A DNA stretch of 64,000 bases from Lysobacter avium (GCF_015209745.1 NZ_CP063657.1:1922001-1986000), one strand, 5' to 3'. Counted from the stretch's first letter, positions 17,762 through 27,915 are shown. Translations and numbers: made by a program. The notes: generated by a model from the sequence alone, not told the origin.

Positions 17762-17884
17762 CTAGTCGTCGGCCTGCGGGAGGCGGACGTTGTTATTCGA
17801 GTTGAGCTGCGCAGCAACGCGCGTCGCACAAGGCGTGGAGCCGATGACGAAAGACGCGTGGAGCCGGGCGGGAGCGTGATGCAT
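17762..17884 (-). CDS. Putative asnB leader peptide, Asn-rich
   Basis: This 40-codon frame begins at ATG 17884 with a GGTGGAAG-like ribosome site about ten bases upstream. It ends with TAG 31 bp before the terminator hairpin. The critical part is residues 26-32, QLNSNNN, encoded CAG CTC AAC TCG AAT AAC AAC: four of five consecutive codons read by tRNA-Asn, directly upstream of an asparagine synthetase. Eleven bases after the last Asn codon comes GCAGGCC, the predicted antiterminator strand. It spans the CCG CAG GCC codons and lies just before the stop. A ribosome finishing at the stop would cover it and allow termination. A ribosome starved for Asn-tRNA would stall before it, freeing it to pair with the terminator's 5' arm. 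Translation itself is inferred. Confidence 0.65.
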   Translation of the reverse strand: MHHAPARLHASFVIGSTPCATRVAAQLNSNNNVRLPQADD

Positions 17885-17953
17885 TGGCCGAGCTTCCACC
17901 ATCGGGATGCGAGGCGCAAGCTCCCTGCTCCGCAAGCAAGCGCGGCATTGTCC

Positions 17954-17959
17954 TTTATA
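17954..17959 (-). promoter_or_regulatory. Possible -10 element for the asnB leader transcript
   Basis: TATAAA on the minus strand would place the transcript start near 17946, about 60 bp upstream of the leader peptide ATG. No convincing -35 is seen at 16-18 bp, so this is a weak assignment. Confidence 0.3.
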
Positions 17960-18063
17960 TGGAACGATGCGAGTGATGATTGCCGACTGCCACCACAAAC
18001 GTCAGCAAGTAAAATGGCGCTCATAGGTCTGGACCCCACCGGACCCGCGATCAAGAGAACCCC

Positions 18064-18930
18064 ATGAAGAAAGTCCTCGGCATCTACAGCGCGCCCAAGC
18101 CGCATTGGGTCGGCGACGGCTTCCCGGTCCGTTCGCTGTTTTCCTACCACGGCCTGGGCCAGCACCTGAGCCCGTTCCTGTTGCTGGACTATGCCGGTCC
18201 GATGCGGTTCGAGCCGGCCGCCCGGCCGCGCGGCGTCGGACAGCACCCGCACCGCGGCTTCGAGACGGTCACCATCGTCTATGAGGGCGAGGTGGAGCAT
18301 CGCGATTCCACCGGCGCCGGCGGCACCATCGGCCCGGGCGATGTGCAGTGGATGACCGCCGCCTCGGGCATCCTGCACGAGGAGTTCCACTCGCACGCGT
18401 TCACCCGCACTGGCGGCACGCTGGAGATGGTGCAGCTGTGGGTCAACCTGCCGACGAAGGACAAGATGGCCGCGCCCGGGTACCAGACGCTGCTCGATGC
18501 CGACATTCCTTCCGTGCCGCTGCCCGGAAATGCGGGCAGGGTCCGGGTGATTGCCGGTGAGTACGCCGGCCATGCGGGTCCAGCGCGCACCTTCACCGCG
18601 ATGAACGTCTGGGACGTGCGCCTCGGCAAGGACCGTTCCAGCCAATTCGAACTGCCCGAGGGTCACACGGCGGCGCTGGTCGTCCTGCATGGCACCGTGC
18701 AGGTCAACGAAACGCAGATCGCCCGCGAAGGGCAGCTGGTGATGCTCGACCGCGCCGGCAGCGACTTGCTGCTGGAAGCCAACACCGACGCCACCGTACT
18801 GCTGCTCAGCGGGGAGCCGATTGACGAGCCCATCGTCGGCCACGGCCCGTTCGTGATGAACAGCCAGGCCGAGATCCACCAGGCCATCGCGGACTTCGAC
18901 GGTGGTCGCTTCGGCCGCATGCCGCATTGA
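18064..18930 (+). CDS. Pirin family protein
   Basis: Pirins are bicupin metalloproteins; some bacterial members have quercetinase activity and others modulate metabolic enzymes. The 288-residue protein shows the complete N-terminal cupin metal site: H61 and H63 in GQHPHRGFETVT, and H105 and E107 in SGILHEEFHS. PGDVQWMTA and VQLWVNLP are family signatures. The C-terminal cupin is present (about 165-285). ATG 18064 immediately follows AGAACCCC. An FMN reductase starts 31 bp downstream on the same strand and is probably cotranscribed; both fit a redox or electrophile response. The true substrate is unknown. Confidence 0.93.
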   Translation: MKKVLGIYSAPKPHWVGDGFPVRSLFSYHGLGQHLSPFLLLDYAGPMRFEPAARPRGVGQHPHRGFETVTIVYEGEVEHRDSTGAGGTIGPGDVQWMTAASGILHEEFHSHAFTRTGGTLEMVQLWVNLPTKDKMAAPGYQTLLDADIPSVPLPGNAGRVRVIAGEYAGHAGPARTFTAMNVWDVRLGKDRSSQFELPEGHTAALVVLHGTVQVNETQIAREGQLVMLDRAGSDLLLEANTDATVLLLSGEPIDEPIVGHGPFVMNSQAEIHQAIADFDGGRFGRMPH

Positions 18931-18961
18931 TTTCCCTCCCAAACATCCAAAGGAGCTCCAC

Positions 18962-19585
18962 TTGAAACCCCAACTCCACGTCGTCATCGCCAGCACCCGC
19001 CCCGGTCGCGTCGGTCCCGCCGTCGCCCGCTGGTTCAGTGACTTTGCCGCCCGCCACAGCGCCTTCGAGGTCAAACTGGTCGATCTGGCGGACTTCAAGC
19101 TGCCGATCTACGACGAGCCCCGTCACCCGGCGATGCAGCAGTACGAGCACGCCCACACCAAGGCCTGGTCGGCCAGCGTGGCGGCCGCCGACGCGTTCGT
19201 GTTCGTGACCCCCGAGTACAACTTCAACCCGCCGCCGGCGCTGGTGAACGCATTGAACTACGTCTACCGCGAGTGGAACTACAAGGCCTGCGGCTTCGTC
19301 AGCTACGGCGGCGTGTCGGGCGGGATGCGCGCGGTGCAGATGGCCAAGCAGCTGGTGACGACGCTGAAGATGATGCCGATGGTCGAAGGCGTTGCCGTGC
19401 CGATGGTCGGTCAATCCCTGGACGGGGAAGGCGCGTTTGTCTCCAACGAGCTGATCAATCATTCCGCGCAGCAGATGCTCGACGAGCTGTCCAAATGGAC
19501 CGGAGCACTGGCGAGTTTGCGTCCGCAGGAGGCCAAGACGGCCGAATCCGGAACGGTCGCGCCACGCCTCGCAACGCCTGCCTGA
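18962..19585 (+). CDS. NADPH-dependent FMN reductase/quinone reductase
   Basis: This flavodoxin-like oxidoreductase of 207 residues reduces FMN or quinones with NAD(P)H in the cytoplasm. The FMN phosphate loop is VIASTRPGRVGPAVARWF (about 7-24). TPEYNFNPPPALVNALNYV and VSYGGVSGGMRAVQ are the flavin-binding loops of the family. I place the start at TTG 18962 because AAGGAG lies six to seven bases before it and the protein then begins KPQLHVV, as in relatives. The upstream frame extension to 18902 lies inside the pirin gene. The gene probably shares a transcript with the pirin. Confidence 0.9.
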   Translation: MKPQLHVVIASTRPGRVGPAVARWFSDFAARHSAFEVKLVDLADFKLPIYDEPRHPAMQQYEHAHTKAWSASVAAADAFVFVTPEYNFNPPPALVNALNYVYREWNYKACGFVSYGGVSGGMRAVQMAKQLVTTLKMMPMVEGVAVPMVGQSLDGEGAFVSNELINHSAQQMLDELSKWTGALASLRPQEAKTAESGTVAPRLATPA

Positions 19586-19690
19586 CGGTTCATGCTGCCG
19601 CTGGGCATTGATCGAATCCACTGAACCGCATTCCCTGTCGGCGCCGTTATGATCGGCAGGCCGCCGTCGCGGCTTGGCCTGGGGAAGACG

Positions 19691-22012
19691 ATGCCGCACA
19701 AGAGACGATCCGCTGCTGCGGTTCCGCATGCAGCCGCCGTGCAGCAGGGAACCGCGCGCTGGGTCCCGCTGGCCATGATCGTGTTGTTCGTGCTTTCCGC
19801 TGCGGTGTCGATGCGCGGCGACCGGACACCCGCGGCCATCGGGGTGGACGCGCCGGCCACCGTGTTTTCGGCGACGCGAGCGGCCACGGTGCTGGCACGG
19901 GTGCTCGGCGACGAGCAACCCCACCCCACCGGCAGCGCTGCCAACGCGCAGGTGCGTGCTCGCATCGTCGCCGAGTTGGCGCGCATCGGGGTGCAGGCCC
20001 AGGTCCAGCGGCGGTTTGCCTGCGGCGGCAGCACCTGCGCGACGGTGGAGAATATCGTCGCCCGGATCCCGGGCGAGAGCGCGGAACAGGCTGTCCTGCT
20101 CGCCGCCCACTACGACTCGGTCGGTGCGGGGCCGGGAGCGTCCGACGACGGCGCCGGCGTTGCCACGCTGATCGAATCGGCACGGGCCCTGCTCGCTGGC
20201 CCGCCGCTGGCCCGCGACGTGTGGCTGCTGGCCAGCGACGGCGAGGAACTCGGCCTGATCGGTGCGGAAGCCTTCGTGCGCGAGCCCGAGTTCGCCCGCA
20301 TCGCGACGGTGATCAACCTGGAGGCCCGCGGCACGCGCGGGGCGAGCCTGTTGATCGAAACCCAGCCCGGCAACGCGCAGATCATCGCGGCCATGCGTCG
20401 GGCGCTGCCTCGCGCCAGCGGCTCATCGCTGGACTACGAGATCTACCGCAGCCTGCCCAACGACACCGACTTCAGCGTGTTCCGCCGTGAGGGGCGCGAA
20501 GGCCTGAACTTCGCGTGGGCGGAGGGCGCGGCGCGTTACCACACGCCGCTGGACAACCTCGCCCATCTGGACCGTGGCTCGTTGCAACACCACGGTGACA
20601 ACGCATTGTCGATGACGCGCGAACTGGCGGGACGTGCACCCGGCGCTGCGGCGGATGCCGACGACGGCGCTGCGCAGGACGCGGTGTTCTTCAGCGTGTT
20701 TGGCGCGACCTTCGCCGCGTGGCCGGTGGCGCTGAATCCGTTCCTGCTCGCCCTTGGGCTGGTGCTGTGGCTCGCGCTCGGCGTGCGCCTGGTCCGGCGC
20801 GGTTCGCGCCCGGCTGCGCTCGCCTCCGCGTCGATTGCGCTGCTGGCGCTGCTGGCGGTGCTGGCCGGGCTGGGCTGGGGAGTCCACGCGCTGTTGCAGA
20901 CGCTGGGCGCAATGCCGGCGATGTGGACCGCGCAGAGCGCGCTGCTGGTCACCACGTTCGTGGCCCTGGCGTTGCCGGCGATGCTGCTGGGCGGCTACGC
21001 GGTGCAGCGCTGGTGCGGCTTGCCGGCGCTCGCCCTGGCGAGCTTGTTGCCGTTTGCGATCGTCGCGGTGGCGGCGGTGGCGGCGATGCCTGGAGCCAGC
21101 TACCTCGGCCTGCTGCCGCTGTTGGCGGCGGGCATCTGCGCGCACTTTGTTCCGGGGAGAGCGGTGCTGTGGTCAGGCATCGCCGCGGTCGTGGCGGCCG
21201 GCCTCTGGTTTCCCTACGCTGTGGATTCCTACGCGGCCATCGGGCATCCGGGCTTGACTGCCACCACGCTGTTGAGCGGTGTCATCGTGCTGCCGTTGTT
21301 GCCCGCGCTGCTGAGCCTCCGTCGCACGGCGGGCCCACTGGCACTCGCTGGACTGGCGGTGGCATTCGCCTGCGCGATGCTCGCCCTCGCCCGGCCCGCG
21401 TTCGATGCAGACGTGCCGCGCCCGGCGAACCTGTTGTACGCCGGCGGCAGCGACTCGGCGCGCCTGTACCTGCAACCGCGCGCGACCATGCCGGCGGGCT
21501 TCATGCGCCAGGCGGGTTTTGCCGACGTCTCCCGGCCGGTCACCGCGTGGCTGGGGTGGGGTTATCCCGGAGCGGAGGGACCTGCACTTTCGGCGCCCAC
21601 GTTGCAGGTGGAGTCCGACATCATTCGCGATGGCCGACGCGAGATCGCCATTCGTGTGTCGTCCAGCCGAGCCGCCAGCGAAGGCGGGTTGATGGTGCCG
21701 GGCGACATCGAGGTGTCCGCCATCCGGGTACAGGGGCAGCCGTTGGCGCCCTCACGCTGGCACGCCGAGTCGACGCGCTGGCGCCGCATCGCGGTCGTCG
21801 GGCTGCCGCCGGAGGGCGCGGTGTTCGAGTTTGAAAGCGCGCCCGGACGGGAGATCGAGCTGTACGGCTATGACCGATCGGCCGGCATCCCGCCGGCGAT
21901 GGCGGCCGAGCTGCTTGAGCGCGACGCGGTGGCGATGCCGATCCACGGCGGCGATTCGACGGTTGCGTGGCAACGCATCGCCGTGGCCGAGGTGCCGCAG
22001 GCGCAAAAATGA
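19691..22012 (+). CDS. M28-family zinc aminopeptidase with multi-pass membrane domain
   Basis: This predicted integral-membrane metallopeptidase of 773 residues resembles the Fxna/ERMP1 type. After one N-terminal membrane helix (about 25-45) comes an extracytoplasmic M28 domain (about 60-330). AAHYDSVGAGPGASDDGAG holds a histidine and the bridging aspartate, SDGEELGLIGAEAF the glutamate pair, and INLEARG and EGAARYHTPLDN the remaining ligands. The peptidase site therefore looks complete. About eight hydrophobic segments follow (about 345-575), and a soluble C-terminal domain ends the protein. ATG 19691 follows GGGGAAG at a good distance; the earlier in-frame start at 19649 lacks a ribosome site. 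The gene converges with dapE, four bases apart at the stops. The substrate is unknown. Confidence 0.88.
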   Translation: MPHKRRSAAAVPHAAAVQQGTARWVPLAMIVLFVLSAAVSMRGDRTPAAIGVDAPATVFSATRAATVLARVLGDEQPHPTGSAANAQVRARIVAELARIGVQAQVQRRFACGGSTCATVENIVARIPGESAEQAVLLAAHYDSVGAGPGASDDGAGVATLIESARALLAGPPLARDVWLLASDGEELGLIGAEAFVREPEFARIATVINLEARGTRGASLLIETQPGNAQIIAAMRRALPRASGSSLDYEIYRSLPNDTDFSVFRREGREGLNFAWAEGAARYHTPLDNLAHLDRGSLQHHGDNALSMTRELAGRAPGAAADADDGAAQDAVFFSVFGATFAAWPVALNPFLLALGLVLWLALGVRLVRRGSRPAALASASIALLALLAVLAGLGWGVHALLQTLGAMPAMWTAQSALLVTTFVALALPAMLLGGYAVQRWCGLPALALASLLPFAIVAVAAVAAMPGASYLGLLPLLAAGICAHFVPGRAVLWSGIAAVVAAGLWFPYAVDSYAAIGHPGLTATTLLSGVIVLPLLPALLSLRRTAGPLALAGLAVAFACAMLALARPAFDADVPRPANLLYAGGSDSARLYLQPRATMPAGFMRQAGFADVSRPVTAWLGWGYPGAEGPALSAPTLQVESDIIRDGRREIAIRVSSSRAASEGGLMVPGDIEVSAIRVQGQPLAPSRWHAESTRWRRIAVVGLPPEGAVFEFESAPGREIELYGYDRSAGIPPAMAAELLERDAVAMPIHGGDSTVAWQRIAVAEVPQAQK

Positions 22013-22016
22013 AGAC

Positions 22017-23162
22017 TCACGGCACCGTTGGCAGCAGCAGCTTCTCGACCAGCGCCTGATACAGGTCGGGCAGCGCTTCCAGATCGGCGACGGCCACGCT
22101 CTCGTCCACCTGGTGGATGCTGGCATTCACCGGGCCGACCTCAATGCACTGGGTTCCCAGGGTCGCGATGAAGCGTGCATCCGACGTGCCACCGCCGGTG
22201 CTCTCCTCCGGCGGTTCACCGTTGATATCGGTCAACACTTCGCGCGCGGCCTGCCGCAGCGGACCCTTGGGGGTGAAGAACGGCTCGCCGCTGCGATGCC
22301 AGTGGATCGCGTAATCAAGCCCGTGCTCGCGCAGTACCTGCTCGCATTCCTGCTCGAGCCTGGCAGCGTCCCAGCTGGGGTTGTAGCGCAGATTGAACAC
22401 CACCTGCAGCGCGCCCGGAATCACGTTGCTGGCGCCGGTACCGGCACTGATATTGCTGATCTGCAGGCTGGTCGGCGGGAAGGTTTCGAAGCCCTCATCC
22501 CAGCGTCGCGCGGCCAGCGCCGCCAGCGCCGGCAGCGCCTGGTGGACCGGATTGCGCGCCTTGTCCGGGTAGGCGACATGGCCCTGGATACCGTGCACAT
22601 CCAGCGTTGCGGTCAGGCTTCCGCGCCGGCCCACGCGCAGCAGATCGCCCAGCCTGGCGGTTGATGACGGCTCGCCGGTGATGCACCAGTCGACGCGCTC
22701 GCCGCGCTCGCGAAACAGCTCGGTAACCCGCCGCACGCCGTCGATTGCATCGCCCTCCTCGTCGGAGGTCAGCAGCAGGGCCAGCCGGCCGGGATGGTCG
22801 GGATGCGCGGCGACGAAACGCTCGGCGGCAATCACGAATGCGGCGACGCTGCCCTTCATGTCCGCCGCGCCGCGCCCGTACAGCACGCCGTCACGGATCT
22901 CCGGCACAAACGGATCGCTGGTCCAGTCCGCGGCCGGTCCGGGGGGCACCACATCGGTATGCCCCAAGAGCACCAGCGTTGGCCCCTCGCCCTCTCCGTG
23001 CGTCGCCCAGAGATTGTCGACCGCGCCGAAGCGCAGGTGCTCGCAGGCAAAACCGGCGCGCTGCAGGCGCCCCGCCAGCAGCGTCTGGCAACCGGCGTCG
23101 TCGGGGGTTACCGAGCGACGACCGATCAGCTCACACGTAAGCGCCAGGACCTCGCTGCTCAT
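22017..23162 (-). CDS. dapE: Succinyl-diaminopimelate desuccinylase
   Basis: DapE hydrolyses N-succinyl-LL-diaminopimelate in the lysine and meso-DAP pathway, which feeds peptidoglycan. The 381-residue M20 metallohydrolase shows [12 protein letters not shown] (H68 as zinc ligand, D70), [10 protein letters not shown] (bridging Asp), [14 protein letters not shown] (catalytic Glu pair) and [15 protein letters not shown]. The dimerisation domain lies in the middle. Length matches E. coli (375). The ATG overlaps the stop of the ArsC-like gene at ATGA. It is the last gene of the map-glnD-dapD-arsC-dapE operon. Confidence 0.96.
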   Translation of the reverse strand: MSSEVLALTCELIGRRSVTPDDAGCQTLLAGRLQRAGFACEHLRFGAVDNLWATHGEGEGPTLVLLGHTDVVPPGPAADWTSDPFVPEIRDGVLYGRGAADMKGSVAAFVIAAERFVAAHPDHPGRLALLLTSDEEGDAIDGVRRVTELFRERGERVDWCITGEPSSTARLGDLLRVGRRGSLTATLDVHGIQGHVAYPDKARNPVHQALPALAALAARRWDEGFETFPPTSLQISNISAGTGASNVIPGALQVVFNLRYNPSWDAARLEQECEQVLREHGLDYAIHWHRSGEPFFTPKGPLRQAAREVLTDINGEPPEESTGGGTSDARFIATLGTQCIEVGPVNASIHQVDESVAVADLEALPDLYQALVEKLLLPTVP

Positions 23163-23515
23163 TGGCCGAAACGCTGCTTGAAACTGTTGTCACTGAAGCG
23201 CTGGGAGACCTGGCCGTCGTCGGTGACCACCACCGGGCGCCGGATCAGCTGCGGGTACTCCTTCAGCAGCAGCTTCCACTCCGCGTCCGAGCCGGGGCTT
23301 TTGCGCGATTCCGGCAGTTGACGCCAGGTCGTGGACGACTTGTTGATCATCGCCTCCCATCCGCCAAGTTTTTCCTGCCACTCCATCAGCGTCTCCGGCG
23401 TCTGCCGCTGCTCGCGGTAGTCGATGAATTCGTACGGAATTCCGAAGCGGTCCAGCCACTTGCGCGCCTTGCGGCAAGTGTCGCAGTTGGCCAGTCCGTA
23501 AACGGTGGTGGTCAT
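23159..23515 (-). CDS. ArsC/Spx-like protein (YffB type)
   Basis: This thioredoxin-fold protein of 118 residues belongs to the arsenate reductase/Spx family. The N-terminal strand and motif read [18 protein letters not shown], with C11 and C14 forming a Cxx[12 protein letters not shown] and [12 protein letters not shown] are family blocks. Members of the YffB subgroup sit beside dapE in many gammaproteobacteria and are probably not true arsenate reductases; their function is undefined. It starts 10 bp after dapD ends and overlaps dapE by four bases, so it is firmly part of this operon. Confidence 0.9.
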   Translation of the reverse strand: MTTTVYGLANCDTCRKARKWLDRFGIPYEFIDYREQRQTPETLMEWQEKLGGWEAMINKSSTTWRQLPESRKSPGSDAEWKLLLKEYPQLIRRPVVVTDDGQVSQRFSDNSFKQRFGQ

Positions 23516-23525
23516 GCCTGCCTCC

Positions 23526-24392
23526 TCAGTCGGCGAGTCCGCGAAGCAGCTCGTTGATGCTGGTCTTGGAGCGGGTCCGCTCGTCGACCTGCTTGACGAT
23601 CACCGCGCAGTACAGCGAGTGCGAACCGTCCGCCGCCGGCAGCTGGCCGGAGACCACGACGCTGTAGGGCGGCACGCTGCCGTAGCTGACCTCGCCGGTG
23701 GCGCGGTTGTAGACGCGGGTGCTCTGGCCCAGAAACACGCCCATGCCAATCACGCTGTGATGGCCGACCACGAAACCCTCGACCACCTCCGAGCGCGCGC
23801 CGATGAAGCAGTGGTCCTCGATGATGGTCGGCGTCGCCTGCAGCGGCTCCAGCACGCCGCCGATACCGGCGCCGCCGGACAGGTGGCAGTGCTTTCCGAT
23901 CTGCGCGCAGGAACCCACCGTCGCCCAGGTGTCCACCATCGTGCCCTCGCCCACATGGGCGCCGATGTTGACGAAGCTGGGCATCAGCACCACGTCGCGG
24001 CCGATATGGGCGCCGCGGCGGACGATCGCGCCGGGCACGACGCGCGCACCGACATCACGGAAGGCGGCCTCGTCAAAATCGCCGAAACGTGCCGGGATCT
24101 TGTCCCAGAACGGTGCCGGACTGGCATCGATGACGGCCATTTCCTGGGTGCGGAAGTACAGCAGCACCGCCTTCTTGAGCCATGCGTTGACCTTCCAGCC
24201 ATCGCTGCCGTCGGGCTCCGCCACGCGCAGTTCGCCCGACTCGATGCCGGCAATGGCGCGCTCGACCATCGGCGTGACGGTGCCGGCGAGTTCGTCGGCG
24301 GCAAGGGTTTCGCGACGCTCGAAGGCGTCTTCGATCACGGCCCGAAGCTCGTCGGTGCTGGCGGGGTTACGGGCGGTGTTGCTGGGGGTCAC
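23526..24392 (-). CDS. dapD: Tetrahydrodipicolinate N-succinyltransferase
   Basis: DapD transfers succinyl from succinyl-CoA to tetrahydrodipicolinate, the step before DapC and DapE. The 288-residue protein has a helical N-terminus ([14 protein letters not shown]), the substrate block [18 protein letters not shown], then a left-handed beta-helix of hexapeptide repeats (about 115-245; [35 protein letters not shown]). The family's C-terminal lobe [20 protein letters not shown] is intact. The start is GTG 24392, overlapping the glnD stop as GTGA, so translation is coupled. Confidence 0.97.
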   Translation of the reverse strand: MTPSNTARNPASTDELRAVIEDAFERRETLAADELAGTVTPMVERAIAGIESGELRVAEPDGSDGWKVNAWLKKAVLLYFRTQEMAVIDASPAPFWDKIPARFGDFDEAAFRDVGARVVPGAIVRRGAHIGRDVVLMPSFVNIGAHVGEGTMVDTWATVGSCAQIGKHCHLSGGAGIGGVLEPLQATPTIIEDHCFIGARSEVVEGFVVGHHSVIGMGVFLGQSTRVYNRATGEVSYGSVPPYSVVVSGQLPAADGSHSLYCAVIVKQVDERTRSKTSINELLRGLAD

Positions 24393-27049
24393 AAGGGTTC
24401 TCCTTCAAGACAGGCAAGCAGCGCGGTGCTCAATCCCTGTTGGCGGTCCGCGTCCAATGGCTGGCTGTGGCCGTGGGCATCGGTAGCGGTGATCTGGAAG
24501 ACGTCCTCGGCGCGCGCGCCGAAGGTGGCAATGCGCGCATCGTGGACGCGCATGTGCTGCTGGCGCAGGATCTGCGCGACATCGGCGAGCAGTCCGGGCC
24601 GGTCGGTGCACACCAGGCTCAGCGTGGTTCGCCCGTCGCCGACGTCGTCGAAGCCGATCTTCGGCGCGATGCGGAAGTGTCGCAGGTGCCGCGGCTGGGT
24701 GCGCCTGGCCGGGCGGATGTCATCCAGCGGGCCGTCCAGCGCGAGTGCAAGGCGCTCGGCGACATCGGCGGCGACCGGTGCCCGACGCGAGTCGCCGGGG
24801 ATGACTTCAAAGGTGTCGAAAATGGTGCCATTGGGGCCGTCCAGCACCCGCGCCTGCTGGATTTCCAGCCCGCAGCGGTCGAGCACGGCAACGATCGCGG
24901 CAAACAGGCCGTCGCGGTCCATCGAGTGCACGAATACTTCCAGTGCGCCGGTATCGGCAGCCACGGGACGCACCCGCACCTTCGTCCGACCCGGTTCCAG
25001 CCGGTGCAGCGCGGCGGCCTGCCAGGCCAGCTGATACGGCCGACCGCGCTGGAAGCCGGCCTCCGGCATGCGCGCGAACAGCTCGGCAATCGTCGCCTCG
25101 TCCATGCCTTGGGCGGCCAGCAGACCTTCCACCGCCTGACGCGTCTCGGCGATGTGCTCGGTGACTGCAACCGGATTTTCCAGCCCGCGCCGCAGGGCCA
25201 GTCGCGTCGCGGTGTAGAGGTCGGCCATCAGCCGGTTCTTCCACGCATTCCACAGCTTGGGCGAGGTGCCGGCGATGTCCGCGCAGGTCAGCAGGTAGAG
25301 ATGGTCGAGCCGCTCGCGATCCCCGACCACGGTGGCGAAGCGGTGGATCACGTCCGGATCTGCAATGTCCTGCTTCTGCGCGGTGATCGACATCAGCAGG
25401 TGCTTGCGCACCAGCCATTCCACCAGCGCGGTGTCCGCCTCACCCAGTCCAACGGTGCTGCAGAAGACGCGCGCATCGTCAGCGCCCAGCTCGGAGTGGT
25501 TGCCGCCGCGACCCTTGGCGATGTCGTGGAACAGCCCGGCGAGCAAGAGCAGCTCGGGCTTGCGCAGGCGCGGCCAGACCTCGTGCGCCAGTGCAAAGCG
25601 CTCGCTGGACTCCGGATTGGCGAAGGACGCGATGTTTTTCAGCACCGCCAGCGTGTGCTGATCGACGGTATAGACGTGAAAGAGGTCGAACTGCATCCGT
25701 CCGGAGACCTTCAGGAACGCCGGGATCCAGCGCCCCAGGACGCCCAGGCGGGCCATGCGGGTCAGCGTGCGGACCGGCTGCTCGCCGCGCAGCAGCCGCA
25801 GGAATCGCTGGTGCAACTCCGGACCGGCGCTGTCGAAGTCAGGAAAGCTGGGCAGCGCTTCGGCCAGCACCCGCGCGGTGTGCGAGTGCAATCCGCTCAG
25901 CTCGCCGCGCGCCGCCCAGGTCGCGAACAGCGCGAAGACTTCGCCAGGATCACGCGGCCAGTCCGGATCGCGCGCGGCAAGGTAACCGCGGCGCAACTCG
26001 AAAAGCTCATCCAGCGGTTCCGGCTCGGCCTCGCCTTCCAGTTGTTCTTCAAACCGCTGCAGCAACCGCTCACCGATGCGCAGCACCAGCGAGGCGTTGC
26101 GGTAGAAGCCCTGCATCATCTGCTCGACGGCCAGCGTTCCGCCGACGTCCTCGAAGCCCAGCCGGGTGGCGAGCAGCTTCTGAAAATCGAAGCGCAGGCG
26201 CTCTTCGCGCTTGCCGGCGACCAGGTGCAGCCCGTACCGGAGACGGGCCAGCCCCCGGCGCTCACGCTCCAGCGTCGCCACCTCGTCGGCGCCCATCTGG
26301 CCGAACGCCACCAGCGACTCCATGTCCGCGGTGCCAATGATGCGCAATGCCATCCAGTTGAGGGTCTGCACGTCGCGCAAACCGCCGGGGCCTTCCTTCA
26401 GGTTGGGCTCGAGGTTGTCGGCGGTATCGTCAAAGCGCGCGTGGCGCTCGCGCAGTTCCAGCCGCTTGGCCTCGAAGAACTGCTGCGGCGGCCAGACCAA
26501 CCGCGGCGACACCGCCGCCTGCAACTCGCGCCGCTCGTGCTCGTTGGCCATCAGCGGCCGCGCTTCCAGCAAGGCGGTCAGGACGGTGATGTCCTCGATG
26601 GAGGCCTGGGTGCATTGTTCCAGCGAGCGCACCGCGTGGCCGACCGGCAGGCCGCAGTCCCACAACAGCGCGAACAGGCGCGCCAGGTCCTCGGCGCGGG
26701 TCTGCGACTCGTCAGCTTCCGCCAGCACCAGCAGGTCGATGTCGGACTGTGGATACAGCTCGCCGCGACCGTAGCCACCAACCGCGAACAGGGCCAGCTC
26801 CGCGCCCGGCGGGATGCAGCGCTGCCAGGCGGCCTGGACCACGGCGTCGACCTCGGCGGCGCGCTCGGCCAGCAGGCGGTCGATCTCGGCATCCGCGTCA
26901 AAACGGCTGGCGAATCCGGCATCGGCGCGCGCCAGATGTCCGCGCGCCTGCGCCGCCCAGTCGGCATCCTGGCGGACGTCGGCGCGGTCCGGATCCTCAG
27001 TCACTCCCGGGAGCGAAGCCCGGTCGCCGCCGGGGCCAGCCGGTTTCAT
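24389..27049 (-). CDS. glnD: [Protein-PII] uridylyltransferase/uridylyl-removing enzyme
   Basis: GlnD senses glutamine and adds or removes UMP on PII proteins, setting nitrogen assimilation. The 886-residue protein has the nucleotidyltransferase core [19 protein letters not shown] (91-109), the GlnD linker region, an HD domain ([17 protein letters not shown]) for uridylyl removal, and two C-terminal ACT domains ([20 protein letters not shown] and [18 protein letters not shown]) for glutamine binding. Every module is present. The ATG overlaps the map stop at ATGA, and the dapD GTG overlaps its own stop. Its place between map and the dap genes is usual in this family of bacteria. Confidence 0.97.
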   Translation of the reverse strand: MKPAGPGGDRASLPGVTEDPDRADVRQDADWAAQARGHLARADAGFASRFDADAEIDRLLAERAAEVDAVVQAAWQRCIPPGAELALFAVGGYGRGELYPQSDIDLLVLAEADESQTRAEDLARLFALLWDCGLPVGHAVRSLEQCTQASIEDITVLTALLEARPLMANEHERRELQAAVSPRLVWPPQQFFEAKRLELRERHARFDDTADNLEPNLKEGPGGLRDVQTLNWMALRIIGTADMESLVAFGQMGADEVATLERERRGLARLRYGLHLVAGKREERLRFDFQKLLATRLGFEDVGGTLAVEQMMQGFYRNASLVLRIGERLLQRFEEQLEGEAEPEPLDELFELRRGYLAARDPDWPRDPGEVFALFATWAARGELSGLHSHTARVLAEALPSFPDFDSAGPELHQRFLRLLRGEQPVRTLTRMARLGVLGRWIPAFLKVSGRMQFDLFHVYTVDQHTLAVLKNIASFANPESSERFALAHEVWPRLRKPELLLLAGLFHDIAKGRGGNHSELGADDARVFCSTVGLGEADTALVEWLVRKHLLMSITAQKQDIADPDVIHRFATVVGDRERLDHLYLLTCADIAGTSPKLWNAWKNRLMADLYTATRLALRRGLENPVAVTEHIAETRQAVEGLLAAQGMDEATIAELFARMPEAGFQRGRPYQLAWQAAALHRLEPGRTKVRVRPVAADTGALEVFVHSMDRDGLFAAIVAVLDRCGLEIQQARVLDGPNGTIFDTFEVIPGDSRRAPVAADVAERLALALDGPLDDIRPARRTQPRHLRHFRIAPKIGFDDVGDGRTTLSLVCTDRPGLLADVAQILRQQHMRVHDARIATFGARAEDVFQITATDAHGHSQPLDADRQQGLSTALLACLEGEPL

Positions 27050-27822
27050 AGGTCGTTGTCGTCACCCGGCAAGCGGGTGAGGATCTCGACCCCGTCGTCG
27101 GTGACCACCACGGTGTGTTCCCACTGGGCGGACAGCGAACGGTCCTTGGTCACCACCGTCCAGCCATCGGGCAGCACGCGGGTGTGGCGCTTGCCGGCAT
27201 TGATCATCGGCTCGATGGTGAACGTCATCCCCGGCTTCAGCACCAGTCCTTCGCCGGCATTGCCGTAGTGCAGCACCTGCGGCTCGTCGTGGTAGACCTT
27301 GCCGATGCCGTGGCCGCAGTACTCGCGCACCACGCTGAAACGCTCGCCCTCGGCGTACTGCTGGATCGCGTGGCCCACGTCCCCCAGCGTCGCGCCGGGC
27401 CGAACCGCACGGATCCCGCGGAACATCGCCTCGCGGGTCACCTCCACCAGCCGCTTGGCCAGCACCGACGGCGTGCCGGCGTAGTACATGCGGCTGGTGT
27501 CGCCATGCCAGCCATCCTTGATCACGGTGACGTCGATATTGACGATGTCGCCGTCCTTGAGGACCTTCGATTCGGCCGGGATGCCGTGGCAGATGACGTT
27601 GTTGACCGAGGTGCACACGGTCTTGGGAAAGCCCTTGTAGCCAACGTTGGCAGGGATTGCACCCTGCACGTTGACGATGTGCTCGTGGCAGATGCGGTCC
27701 AGCTCTTCCGTCGTCACGCCGGGCCTCACATGCGGGGCGACGACCTGGAGCACTTCGGCGGCCAGACGGCCGGCGATGCGCATCTTCTCGATTTCTGCGG
27801 GGGTTTTGAGGTTGACAGTCAT
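27046..27822 (-). CDS. map: Methionine aminopeptidase, type I
   Basis: Map removes the initiator methionine from nascent proteins. The 258-residue enzyme has all metal ligands of the pita-bread fold: [24 protein letters not shown] (two Asp), [13 protein letters not shown] (His), TIEPMIN (Glu) and [12 protein letters not shown] (Glu). [14 protein letters not shown] is the N-terminal signature. I chose ATG 27822 ([11 protein letters not shown]), which follows GGACGG; the frame extends upstream to 28014 but those residues are not family-like. It heads the map-glnD-dapD-arsC-dapE operon and diverges from rpsB, as in many proteobacteria. Confidence 0.96.
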   Translation of the reverse strand: MTVNLKTPAEIEKMRIAGRLAAEVLQVVAPHVRPGVTTEELDRICHEHIVNVQGAIPANVGYKGFPKTVCTSVNNVICHGIPAESKVLKDGDIVNIDVTVIKDGWHGDTSRMYYAGTPSVLAKRLVEVTREAMFRGIRAVRPGATLGDVGHAIQQYAEGERFSVVREYCGHGIGKVYHDEPQVLHYGNAGEGLVLKPGMTFTIEPMINAGKRHTRVLPDGWTVVTKDRSLSAQWEHTVVVTDDGVEILTRLPGDDNDL

Positions 27823-27915
27823 CCGTCCATTATCGCCGATTTGCCGCTGCCCTGAAGGCCGGGGCCCCTTTTGGCAAGTCGCAGGCTGGCGGCTGCCGCG
27901 AGGGGATGCATCGGA

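Noticed and set aside
17885..17998. Longer version of the asnB leader ORF starting at 17998
   Set aside because: The upstream codons have no ribosome site and would start before the only plausible -10 element; ATG 17884 fits better.
23159..23515. Arsenate resistance gene
   Set aside because: No arsR or arsB is present, and the position inside the dap operon matches the YffB-type subgroup of unknown function.
24440..27268. 942-codon plus-strand ORF
   Set aside because: It is the antisense shadow of glnD, produced by GC-rich third positions; the minus-strand protein has complete GlnD motifs.
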